NCBI GenBank assembly: GCA_030696315.1
Contig: JAUYSM010000085.1
Coordinates: 1 to 62,139, forward strand
From: Pseudohongiella sp.
Lineage (GTDB): Bacteria; Pseudomonadota; Gammaproteobacteria; Pseudomonadales; Pseudohongiellaceae
DNA length: 62,139 bases
Reading direction: 5' to 3'
The notes under the pieces were generated by a model that worked only from the letters and a program-made list of their open reading frames with translations, had not been told where the DNA came from and did no database searches. The translations under genes and the position numbers were made by a program. The first letter of the stretch is position 1, and the number at the start of each line of letters is the position of its first letter. Positions 43,762 to 52,389 of the stretch are shown here, in pieces.

Positions 43762-44388
43762 TCAACGGCCTAGCGTGTTGATATAGCTGACAATATCTGT
43801 GATGGCCTGATCATCGGGGATCCCCTGGGCCATCATTCGCATCTGCGAACCCTGTTGATCAGCGGAATCTGATCCGCGTAAACCAGCTTTGAAGTTTTTC
43901 AGCTGATTAACCAGATAAAAATCATTCTGACCGCGCAGGGCAGGTGCCTGCATGGCTTCATTACCTTCACCATCGGCGCCATGACAGGCTGCACAAGTCT
44001 GATAAAGTGTACGACCTCGGGCGGCATCGCCACCGGTCAAGGTAATCTCTGCGGGTTTGTATTCCCAGGTCTCAGCCCAATTCAGGATATCCTGAATACT
44101 GTCATCACTGAGAATGGCCGCCATTGGCTGCATTTCTTTGCCATTCAGATCTTCCGGATGCGTGCCGCGCAGGCCCGCCCTGAAAATCTCCAGTTGTCGT
44201 TGTAAATACCATCGCTCCATTCCAGCAAGGCGAGGAGCATCTATTCCAATGTTGCCTTGGCCATCAGTGCCGTGGCAAGTCAGACAGAACCGGTCACTGA
44301 CTTCCACGCCGTCTACGGTTGCGGCCTGCGATGTTGTACACAGTGCGGCACCCAGCGCCAGATTTAACCAGAATCCTGCTTTTTTCAT
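43762..44388 (-). CDS. Cytochrome c4-like dihaem protein
   Basis: A 208-residue periplasmic protein with a signal peptide (to about SQAATV) and two c-type domains, heme motifs CLTCH and CAACH. Each is followed by the GMERWYLQRQLE..RAGLRG and GQNDFYLVNQLKNFKAGLRG segments typical of cytochrome c4 and by methionine-bearing MQPMAAIL / MRMMAQGIP as possible heme ligands. It carries electrons to oxidases or from periplasmic dehydrogenases. I chose the ATG at 44388; the frame extends 23 codons upstream without a ribosome site. First gene of the operon with the exported Rid protein. Confidence 0.9.
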   Translation of the reverse strand: MKKAGFWLNLALGAALCTTSQAATVDGVEVSDRFCLTCHGTDGQGNIGIDAPRLAGMERWYLQRQLEIFRAGLRGTHPEDLNGKEMQPMAAILSDDSIQDILNWAETWEYKPAEITLTGGDAARGRTLYQTCAACHGADGEGNEAMQAPALRGQNDFYLVNQLKNFKAGLRGSDSADQQGSQMRMMAQGIPDDQAITDIVSYINTLGR

Positions 44389-44468
44389 ACCAGAAAACCT
44401 TTGATTTTGATTGAACAAAAATACGTGTTCACTTGTAGTTTGTACGACTAGAACCATCTTTTGTAAAA

Positions 44469-44497
44469 GAAGGGGCGAAAACTACTTTCGCCCCTTC
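44469..44497 (-). terminator. Terminator of the second TonB receptor gene
   Basis: On the minus strand, GAAGGGGCGAAA / TTTCGCCCCTTC (12 perfect pairs, five-base loop) followed by TTTTAC, 36 bases after the receptor stop. Confidence 0.88.
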
Positions 44498-44532
44498 CAT
44501 TATCAAGCTTCAAACCAGAGCAATCACTCAGA

Positions 44533-47070
44533 TCAGAAGTTTACCTGTACACGGCCGTACAGGAAGCGACCATTCGGGCTGAAGCCAGAAGAGGTCAGGT
44601 ACTGGTTAGATGTACCTGAACCCACGTCGATTGGACGAACTTCTTCGGGCTTGGTGCTGAATAAGTTGTCTGCACCAATAACAACGGTGTAGTTGTCGTT
44701 AAAGGTGTAAGCAACTTCGGCGCCGAAGATGATTTCGTTATTTGCCCAGTAATCTCGGGCAGGGTTAGCGGTCACAGGTACTACCAGGTACTTGTCGTAG
44801 TAGTTCGCGCTGCCAGTGATACGCAGGTCACCGATCAGGTGGTTAGCGCGGAAGTTGCCACGGTTTGATGGAATCTGGTCAGTCAGGGTCAACTGTGCTG
44901 CACGGTTCAACAGACTTGGCGTGAAGCTGTCCAAGGTCTGGTCAGTCCAGGCCCAAGAACCCTGGAACTGAGTACGGCTGTTGCCCCAATCGTGGGTATA
45001 AGCTGCAACCACTTCAACACCTTCGTTGGTGGTATCCAGGTCGTTGGTGTAGTAGGAGAAACGAGTGATACTGCGTGCTCCTACAACGCCTGACGCTTCG
45101 AGTTGCGCTGCAATCGCAGGTGTAATATCGAAGTTGCTGGAGTTCAGGATACGATCTTCCATTTTGATTTTGAAGTAGTCAATTGTCAGGTCAACGCCTG
45201 CAACGTCCCACGCCAGACCAAAGGAGAAGTTTTCTGCCTGCTCAGGAGCCAGCTCTTTACCGCCAAACGCCACAGAAATGGGGTTGGTTGGTGGAATCTG
45301 ACCCTGGTTGATGGTGATACCAGCGTCAACACCAGTAGAGATGTTGGAGATGTTAGCCTGGCCTGGTGATGGAGCACGGAAACCGGTACTGAACGTTGAA
45401 CGGATATTCAGCGTGTCAGTCAGGCGATAACGTGCGCTCAACTTGCCTTCAGTTGTGCCACCGAAGGTGTTGTAGAAGTCTTCGTAACGCAATGCGCCGC
45501 CCAACAACAGACGTTCAGTCACATCAGCTTCGATGTCGACATAGAACGCCCAGTTTTTGCGATCCCATGAACCTTGTGCGGTGGGAGAGAAACCTGGGAA
45601 ACCGTCAGAACCGATGTTTGCGCCCCTGGTCGCATATGGGCCAACTTTCCACGCATTTTCGTCGCGGTTAGTTACACGGAATGTTTCACGACGCCACTCA
45701 GCACCGTACGCAAGGTTCAGCGGTGAATACAGGCCATCAACCGCAATCGGGGTCACAAAGTCAAAGTTCAGCGTGTTTTCAATGGTCTGGTATACACCAG
45801 GCTTGAATGACGTGGGTGACTGTGGGCCCATCGATGGGTTGGTGGTGTTATAGATGAAGAATTCTACTTCTGAGTAACCGTTGTTGATGCTGACGTCATA
45901 ACGCGTGCCGTTAGACAGTTCGCCACGCACACCGGTCACGTTTGAGAAGTCAACAATGTCGCCACCAAACACAGGCGTATAGCCACCTGGGAACCACTCT
46001 AGGAAGCTGAAGCAGTTCGGGTTTGCGCCCACTGCGTTCAGAACAGTCAAGGAGCTACCGGCGTTCGGGTATACGCTACGTGGAATGGTTGGGCAATTGC
46101 CGGTGCCATTTGGCGTGGTATCCAGAATCAGGTGGTTTGCACCACTGGTGAACAGACCACCACGGTTTTCAGCTGGACGGTAGAAGAAGTCCAGTTCGTT
46201 AGATTTTTCGCTGTATCCACCAAAAGAGTAGAGCTCTTGGTTGGCAGCCAATTGAATGCCAGCGTTGATCACGATGTTAAAGTTGCCAACATCTGGCAGA
46301 CCTTGTTTCTGTGCATTAACAGGAACAGCTTTGTTGCCAGCATTGATAATGGCTTGTGCATCAGCACGCTGGATTGAACGGTCGCTGCGCATCTGGTTGG
46401 TGACGTCGAAGCTGATGCTTGCGAAACCATCATTACCCAGTGGCAAACCTACGTTACCCGCAACGTACTGCAGAGTACCGTCGCTGGTCTCGGTGTACTG
46501 GCCAGTTTTGTATTCAAAGGACGCGCCTTCGTTGTTCTCTTTCAACTGGAAGTTGAATACGCCAGCGATAGCGTCTGAACCGTACTGGGCAGAAGCACCG
46601 TCACGCAGCACTTCAACCTGACGCATGGCAATTGGCGGGATCATCTGGATGTCAGGGAAGTGGGTACCTGAACGACCATACTGAATGACCGCTGAGCGGT
46701 GACGACGCTTGCCGTTAACCAGAACCAGGGTGTTGTCTGCTGGCAGACCACGCAGAGTCGTTGGACGTACCAGTGAGGAACCGTCGTTGATGTCCTGAGT
46801 CTGAACGTTGAATGTTGGAACCAGGTTACGCATCAGATCGTTGATGTCTGAGGTACCCTGGTCCTGGAAGTCTTGAGCTGAAAACACGTCAACTGGCGCT
46901 GCTGAATCCATCGCAGTACGTGGCGCGGCGCGTGAGCCGGTAACAACGACTTCTTCGAGCTCCGGTGCAGCACCACCTTGTTGTGCAAAAGCTGCTGGAG
47001 CAACTGCCGCCATAGACCCGAGCAATACGAGTACGGACGAGAGTGTGCAGAGTTTTGGAGTTTTATTCAT
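44533..47070 (-). CDS. TonB-dependent outer-membrane receptor
   Basis: An 845-residue receptor with a signal peptide ending about AAFAQQ, a TonB-box-like PELEEVVVTGSRAAP, and a plug domain with DLMRNLVPTFNVQ, TTLRGLPADNTLVLVNGKRRH and VLRDGASAQYGSDAIAGVFNF. The barrel closes with NQYLTSSGFSPNGRFLYGRVQVNF and a C-terminal Phe. I chose the ATG at 47070 because AAAGGAAAAATC precedes it; the open frame extends 67 codons upstream as non-coding-like sequence. Synonymous codon use is more constrained than in neighbours, suggesting high expression. It lies 148 bases upstream of the cytochrome c4 gene on the same strand, but a terminator separates them. Confidence 0.92.
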   Translation of the reverse strand: MNKTPKLCTLSSVLVLLGSMAAVAPAAFAQQGGAAPELEEVVVTGSRAAPRTAMDSAAPVDVFSAQDFQDQGTSDINDLMRNLVPTFNVQTQDINDGSSLVRPTTLRGLPADNTLVLVNGKRRHRSAVIQYGRSGTHFPDIQMIPPIAMRQVEVLRDGASAQYGSDAIAGVFNFQLKENNEGASFEYKTGQYTETSDGTLQYVAGNVGLPLGNDGFASISFDVTNQMRSDRSIQRADAQAIINAGNKAVPVNAQKQGLPDVGNFNIVINAGIQLAANQELYSFGGYSEKSNELDFFYRPAENRGGLFTSGANHLILDTTPNGTGNCPTIPRSVYPNAGSSLTVLNAVGANPNCFSFLEWFPGGYTPVFGGDIVDFSNVTGVRGELSNGTRYDVSINNGYSEVEFFIYNTTNPSMGPQSPTSFKPGVYQTIENTLNFDFVTPIAVDGLYSPLNLAYGAEWRRETFRVTNRDENAWKVGPYATRGANIGSDGFPGFSPTAQGSWDRKNWAFYVDIEADVTERLLLGGALRYEDFYNTFGGTTEGKLSARYRLTDTLNIRSTFSTGFRAPSPGQANISNISTGVDAGITINQGQIPPTNPISVAFGGKELAPEQAENFSFGLAWDVAGVDLTIDYFKIKMEDRILNSSNFDITPAIAAQLEASGVVGARSITRFSYYTNDLDTTNEGVEVVAAYTHDWGNSRTQFQGSWAWTDQTLDSFTPSLLNRAAQLTLTDQIPSNRGNFRANHLIGDLRITGSANYYDKYLVVPVTANPARDYWANNEIIFGAEVAYTFNDNYTVVIGADNLFSTKPEEVRPIDVGSGTSNQYLTSSGFSPNGRFLYGRVQVNF

Positions 47071-47420
47071 TGATTTTTCCTTTTTCTGTAGTAAGTGCGT
47101 CTTGTTCATGAACCGATTAAGAGCCTGCCGCTTGGGATCTGTATTCTTGTAAGTCTCAGCTATACGGCTGCCCCGATTATGAGAACATGGGTTCGCGAAA
47201 GTCCTCCCGGAAACCTTCTTAATACCTACTAAATCGTCCTGAGGGACAGGTAATTCGCGAGGTCTGTTCATTCTGACTGAACACCATGCCCGGTTGTTGC
47301 ATGGTTGAAGGCAGCATAACTGAGTTTATTCAGGATTAGAATAGTAAGGGTTTGATCTGGCACATGATTGTGCCTTTTAAGGACAAAAGTCATAAAGACT
47401 GCAGAATACCCCGGCAGGTC
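47071..47420. promoter_or_regulatory. Upstream region of the second TonB receptor
   Basis: About 350 bases between the receptor start and the end of the regulator gene. No gene is supported. It would contain the receptor promoter and the 3' end signals of the regulator transcript; I see no clear -35/-10 pair or terminator hairpin. Confidence 0.35.
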
Positions 47421-49547
47421 TTAATGAATTCGATTGGCGCCGAGCGTAGACGCCTGGCTGAGTCGCTGCATCTTATGGTGGTTGAATTCCGCCCATTGTT
47501 GCTCAGACCAGAGGTTGTTATCTTTCATCAACACACCTTTATCATAAGCATCACGCGATTGGCGACTCAGGCTCACACCCGTCATTTGCTCCATCTGCAT
47601 GACACCTTCCATCAATCGATGTTGCCAGCTGACACCAGCGCCCAGCGCCTCCAGCAGACCCTGATAATCGGGTGACTCAAGCACGTGATCGGGGAAATAT
47701 TTTTCGGCGGAATGTGTCACGTTAAACAGTCTGCGTAACTGTTCGGGCTCAAGGTTCTGCCAGTACGAAATGCCGCGCTCAATATCGCCCACCATAAAGG
47801 ACAACATGCCATTGTTGTAGTAGAAGTCAGGATGATCCTTCAGTGCCGCCAGAAATTCTTCCGAACCTGGCTGAATATCACCAGCCAGAAAGCTCATGAT
47901 GACCTCTGTGTAATGTTCCAGGATACCTTCAACATCAACTTCACGCTGTTGATTTAAATAGATTTGTGCCTGCCTGAAATCGCCTAACATGGCGAGATTC
48001 ACCGCAACAGATCCCAGAAAACTGACATGGAAAGGGCGATCTTGCAGTTGATTCTTGCGCGCCAGTATTGCCTCCGATGGCGTCAGTACATTGATGCGAT
48101 AACTCCACACCTCGTCGGGAGAGATTTCATAAGGACCCGCCTCAGAGGCCAGATTCAGGAAATCTGCTGCTTCTTTATACATACGCGCACCGATCAGCAG
48201 CAGCGCATAGTGCGCCATTGCAAAGTGCGGTGGATTGCCCGACATGATCTGTTCTCGAAGCTGCATCTCTTGTTGAATGTAGCTTGAGCCCCGCATACGC
48301 AGTTTTATGGCTTGAATCGAATCCAGAATAGGACTGTCTGGCTCTATTCTGGATACTTCGCGGTGCACATCCAGCACCAGCTCGTACATCTCATTGATTT
48401 TTGCAGTACCGCTATAGACCGCCAGATTATTCGCAGCCGTCGCAAGCCCGTGGTAAGCGTTCATAAAATTCGGGTCAAGCTCAATAGCAGCCTTGTGATA
48501 ACTGATCGCGCGCTCCCAATCAGCGGGATTAAACTGATTATTGTAGAACTCGCCTCGTAAAAAACGCTCGTAAGCCAGTGGATTGGTTGTGCCCCAATCC
48601 AGCATTTCGGAGCGCTCAACATCGTTGAGATAAATACTCAAAGCACTCACAACATTACTTACAATCTGGTCTTGTACCGCAAAAATGTCATTCATTGGCA
48701 GGTCGAACTGGTCGGAATACTCGCGCAACCCATCACCTGCACGAACCAACTGCACAATGACTCGTAATCTGCCGTCCGCTGTCATCACGCTGCCCTGAAG
48801 CACATGATCGGCATCTCGCAAAAAATTACGATCCAGATTGCTGCTGGCGCTCAATGTCTTGGAAGCGTTGGCGGCGGACAGTATCTGAAGATGACTGATT
48901 TTACCCAGTCCGTTTATCAGAGAATCCCTAATACCTTCCGCAAGAATTTGATTTTCATCAGTAAAATCGCGTGACTCAAATGGCAGCACCGCCAGCTTGA
49001 CCACACCTTCAGCTTCTGGCGTGCTGTCAGCTGTGCGCCACAATAAAGGTATGAGTATGACCAGCGCGCACAAGACTGCGGCCACCAAAGCGCGACGCAA
49101 CCAGGAGTCAGCGGGGGAGTTGACCGACATTCTGTGCGCATCAACCACCGCATCAAGTGCAACAATCTCAGGTGTGTGCTCAGGTTTGGCGGCAGGGGGC
49201 ACAGCAACCTGACCAAGTTCAGCGATCAAGGTATATCCGCGTTTGGGCACGGTCTTGATATAGATGGGTTGGTGAGCGTCATCTTCCAGCGCGCTGCGAA
49301 GTTCGGCAATTGCTTTGTGTACGGCGTGATCGGAGGCGATCGGCGAGCGCCAGATGGTATCCAGAAAATCGGATGGGCTGACTACACTCCCGGCATTCGC
49401 AATCAGCAGCCGAAGAACGTCCATGCTGCGTGGTGTGATCTTGATTTCCCGATCTTCTTGCGAAATGGTGCAAGCGGCAGGACTGACCGTCCATGCGCCA
49501 ACTTTTATCGGGCTGTTATCAAGCTTGTCAGTTATATTTTGTGTCAT
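47421..49547 (-). CDS. CadC/ToxR-like membrane transcription factor with TPR-rich periplasmic domain
   Basis: A 708-residue protein: a winged-helix OmpR/CadC DNA-binding domain (about 15-110; ITPRSMDVLRLLIANAGSVV, VHKAIAELRSALEDD, KTVPKRGYTLIAE), one membrane helix (about 148-168; ALVAAVLCALVILIPLLW), and a periplasmic region. That region starts with an adenylate-cyclase-associated-like segment (LAVLPFESRDFTDENQILAEGIRDSLINGL) and continues with TPR-like helical repeats. Such one-component regulators often sit next to TonB receptors and peptide or amino acid genes. I chose the ATG at 49547; the upstream frame has no ribosome site. Divergent from the amine oxidase gene. Confidence 0.85.
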   Translation of the reverse strand: MTQNITDKLDNSPIKVGAWTVSPAACTISQEDREIKITPRSMDVLRLLIANAGSVVSPSDFLDTIWRSPIASDHAVHKAIAELRSALEDDAHQPIYIKTVPKRGYTLIAELGQVAVPPAAKPEHTPEIVALDAVVDAHRMSVNSPADSWLRRALVAAVLCALVILIPLLWRTADSTPEAEGVVKLAVLPFESRDFTDENQILAEGIRDSLINGLGKISHLQILSAANASKTLSASSNLDRNFLRDADHVLQGSVMTADGRLRVIVQLVRAGDGLREYSDQFDLPMNDIFAVQDQIVSNVVSALSIYLNDVERSEMLDWGTTNPLAYERFLRGEFYNNQFNPADWERAISYHKAAIELDPNFMNAYHGLATAANNLAVYSGTAKINEMYELVLDVHREVSRIEPDSPILDSIQAIKLRMRGSSYIQQEMQLREQIMSGNPPHFAMAHYALLLIGARMYKEAADFLNLASEAGPYEISPDEVWSYRINVLTPSEAILARKNQLQDRPFHVSFLGSVAVNLAMLGDFRQAQIYLNQQREVDVEGILEHYTEVIMSFLAGDIQPGSEEFLAALKDHPDFYYNNGMLSFMVGDIERGISYWQNLEPEQLRRLFNVTHSAEKYFPDHVLESPDYQGLLEALGAGVSWQHRLMEGVMQMEQMTGVSLSRQSRDAYDKGVLMKDNNLWSEQQWAEFNHHKMQRLSQASTLGANRIH

Positions 49548-49935
49548 ATCGGTGATTTCTTGTTTGCGGATATGCAAACAAAAACCCTCCCAAAGGTCAA
49601 GCGGATTGCAGTTTATTCGCGGCCAAACAAGCGTGATTGATGTATGGGGCCTAATCAGGTACGGATCTCGCATGCAAAATGAGGGCCAGTAATTTTTGCC
49701 GCTTTTTCGGTGGCGCCTGGTAGGAGCATGGAATTTTTGGCGCTATGCTGGTGCCAGATGGAGAGTGGCGCACCAATAAAGTGCCACGGTCAGCATGTGT
49801 TTTTGTGTATTAGTAGGTTTCGGGGATATTTCCGGCAGGACTTTTTTGCTGTATCTGTTTAATAATAGCAGCTCATAAGCAGTCCGGAAGTCTGATCCGG
49901 TTTATAAGAAATTGTGATTGCAGAGGATTTTGTCC
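49548..49935. promoter_or_regulatory. Divergent control region of the regulator and the amine oxidase
   Basis: A 388-base gap without credible genes. It holds several short imperfect inverted elements, e.g. TGGCGC (49766-49771) against GTGCCA (49780-49785), and A/T-rich stretches before the oxidase. These could be binding sites for the CadC-like protein encoded beside it; none is strong enough to name. Confidence 0.35.
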
Positions 49936-51501
49936 GTGTCAAAACCAGTTACCCGTCGTGAATTTCTGAATTTGATTGCCGCAACTGGCGGAACCGCAGC
50001 CGTGTTAGGTGTGGGTGGAGCACTGGGTCTAATACCCGCTACCTCCGTCGCCAGTGTGCCGACACTGATGCCACTGAGCGGTCAACAGCGAAGAATCGTT
50101 ATTCTTGGTGGTGGTATATCTGGCCTGACGGCAGCCTATGAGCTGACCAAAGCCGGTTACAACTGCACAGTGCTGGAATCCTCCCACCGATGCGGTGGCC
50201 GGATAATGACCGTTCGCCACGGCACGCTGATTGATGAAATTGGCAACCCTCAGGTATGCAAATTTGACGATGAACCGCATTTATATTTCAACTGTGGTGC
50301 TGCGCGAATCCCAAGCTCACACAAAAATTTGTTGCACTACTGCAAAGAACTTCAGATTCCGCTGGAACTTTTTATCAATGAAAACAAACATGCGCTGGTG
50401 CACGACACAGAGTTCAACGGTGGCAAACCCATGCGCAACATCGATATCAGCACCAACCTGAAAGGTTTTATGGCTGAGTTGATGTTCAAAGGATTTAATA
50501 ACGCTGAACTGGACGAGCCATTCACCGAAGCAGAAGCAGAAAAAATGCTGGCCACCATTCGCATGTTTGGCGATCTTGACGCCAGCGGCAAATACACTGG
50601 CAGCATGAGAAACGGGCCAGCTTCCGGCGGCTTTATCGACGAGCCCGTACAAAAAGAGATGATCAAGGTTCGCGATCTGCTGCAAGCCAATCTTGGAGCT
50701 CTGCGTTCAGTGCTTACCGAGAACGAAGGTGAAACAGGCCCCATGCTGATGCAACCAATTGGTGGCATGGATCAGATTACAGCGGGATTCCTCCGACAGT
50801 TGGAAGGCAAAGTTGAGTATCACGCCATGGTGATGGCGGTTCATGATCATGGCGACAGCATTGATGTCACCTACGACCAGGACGGCCAACGCCACACAAT
50901 TACAGCTGATTTCGTATTCAACTGTATTCCCTCTCACCTGATGGTGGGCATAGAGGCTAATTTCCCGGAAGAGTATCGCGCTGCCATGAAAGTAATTCGG
51001 CGCGGTGTTGCCTATAAAGGCGCTTTCCAGATGAAAGAACGTTTCTGGGAAAACGAGGAAATTTACGGGGGTATTACCTGGACAAATCAGCCGATTCGTC
51101 AAATCTGGTATCCATTCCACGGCCTGTTACGCCAAAAAGGCGTTATGTTGGCTGCCTATGAATACGGCAACGGCATGGACTTCACACGGATGACCCAGGA
51201 AGAGCGTATCGAATCCATGCTGTCCCAGGGCGAAAAAATCCATCCGCAGTATCGAGCCATGGCAGAGCACGGCGTAACCATCGCGTGGCATCGTATGAAT
51301 CACATGCTGGGTTGTTCAGCTCGCTGGGGACAGTCAACACCTGAAAATGAGCGGCACTACAACACCTTGCAGCAGCCCAGCGGCCGCCATTACATGATCG
51401 GAGACCAAATCAGTAAGAAGTCTGCCTGGATGGAAAGCGCGATCTTGTCTGCACACTGGGCGATTGCGCACATGGATCAGCGGGTTCGCTCGGAAGTATA
51501 A
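49936..51501 (+). CDS. Tat-exported flavin monoamine oxidase-like protein
   Basis: A 521-residue FAD enzyme with a twin-arginine signal (TRREFLNLI) and a hydrophobic stretch to about residue 40. The FAD dinucleotide motif is VILGGGISGLTAAYEL with the distal Glu in TVLESSHRCGGR, and the C-terminal FAD segment is GDQISKKSAWMESAILSAHW. It belongs to the amine oxidase/L-amino acid oxidase family, giving an imino product, ammonia and H2O2. I chose the GTG at 49936, with AGAGGA (49922-49927) eight bases upstream, over the TTG at 49918. It is divergent from the CadC-like regulator. Confidence 0.88.
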   Translation: MSKPVTRREFLNLIAATGGTAAVLGVGGALGLIPATSVASVPTLMPLSGQQRRIVILGGGISGLTAAYELTKAGYNCTVLESSHRCGGRIMTVRHGTLIDEIGNPQVCKFDDEPHLYFNCGAARIPSSHKNLLHYCKELQIPLELFINENKHALVHDTEFNGGKPMRNIDISTNLKGFMAELMFKGFNNAELDEPFTEAEAEKMLATIRMFGDLDASGKYTGSMRNGPASGGFIDEPVQKEMIKVRDLLQANLGALRSVLTENEGETGPMLMQPIGGMDQITAGFLRQLEGKVEYHAMVMAVHDHGDSIDVTYDQDGQRHTITADFVFNCIPSHLMVGIEANFPEEYRAAMKVIRRGVAYKGAFQMKERFWENEEIYGGITWTNQPIRQIWYPFHGLLRQKGVMLAAYEYGNGMDFTRMTQEERIESMLSQGEKIHPQYRAMAEHGVTIAWHRMNHMLGCSARWGQSTPENERHYNTLQQPSGRHYMIGDQISKKSAWMESAILSAHWAIAHMDQRVRSEV

Positions 51502-51557
51502 GATCAGGATTTTTTGAAGTTGTTGTAAACGTAGTTCCTCTTGATGGGTATTTTTCA

Positions 51558-51596
51558 GGGTCGTTCGGACGAAAGTCCGACCGGCCCATTTTTTTT
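51558..51596 (+). terminator. Terminator after the amine oxidase
   Basis: A 13-pair stem (51558-51570 with 51575-51587, one mismatch and one G-U) with a GAAA tetraloop, followed by ATTTTTTTT. It lies 57 bases after the oxidase stop. Confidence 0.88.
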
Positions 51597-51753
51597 GCAA
51601 AGATTTTTTCCGCTTTTTTAAGCGTCTGCCTCTGCACATGATGAGTGCACTTTGATCTGAATCAAAACCTTTCGTAAAGACTGATTTAGTATTGGCCGGT
51701 GGCAGTACAACGCATCACGCACCATCAGCTTTGCAACAGGAACCGAGGCAACC

Positions 51754-52158
51754 ATGATTACAAAAACACGTTTTACAAAATTTCTTGGCATTAGTGGCTT
51801 GGCAACAGGCTTATTGTTTGCAGGCCAGTCAGCATTCGCTCAAATTGATGGCGTCTACAAGTCGGATCAAGGCGATAATTGTGAGCTGACAATTACCCCA
51901 ATTAATATTCCTGCCCCCAAATTTGCAGAAGCCTATTGGCGTATAGAATCGCGTGGCGTTGCAGCCTGCATGTGGGATGGTGTGGGCATTTCAATGTCCA
52001 CCAACCTTGCCGGATCGTACATAACGCTGCCGCCGGTTCATAATCGTGTGTACTTCAACGTCAAGTGGATGTTTGGCCCAACCAGCCCCAAAATCGAGAT
52101 GGTCCAGCGCAATGAGGCGGGTGAACAGATTATTGCAGTCACCTATACCCGCCAGTAA
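51754..52158 (+). CDS. Small secreted protein of unknown function
   Basis: A 134-residue protein with a signal peptide (to about SAFAQI) and a mature domain of about 105 residues, rich in beta-strand-forming residues and with two cysteines (DNCELTI and VAACMWD) that could form a disulfide. GVYKSDQGD at the start resembles small lipocalin- or DUF-like domains but I cannot assign it. A purine-rich AGGAACCGAGG precedes the ATG. It stands alone between two terminated or separated genes. Real by its signal peptide and ribosome site; function unknown. Confidence 0.72.
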   Translation: MITKTRFTKFLGISGLATGLLFAGQSAFAQIDGVYKSDQGDNCELTITPINIPAPKFAEAYWRIESRGVAACMWDGVGISMSTNLAGSYITLPPVHNRVYFNVKWMFGPTSPKIEMVQRNEAGEQIIAVTYTRQ

Positions 52159-52389
52159 GGTATCGCCAGTTAGTTCCAAACGCGCAGCGGGCAGGGGCCT
52201 CATCCCGCAGTTCCACGTCTTGTTGCGCGTCCTTTTTTATTTCTGCGTTTCGAATTCCCAGCTCTGTAGATATCCGCAATCGTCGAGTCTTGTCCTTGGC
52301 AAGCTGAATCCATTCACAATCTGTTGAACTGTTCTTGTAGCTGGTTTAGTCTTCAGTTCTTTCGAAGAACTATGTCAGGAGCAGAATAA

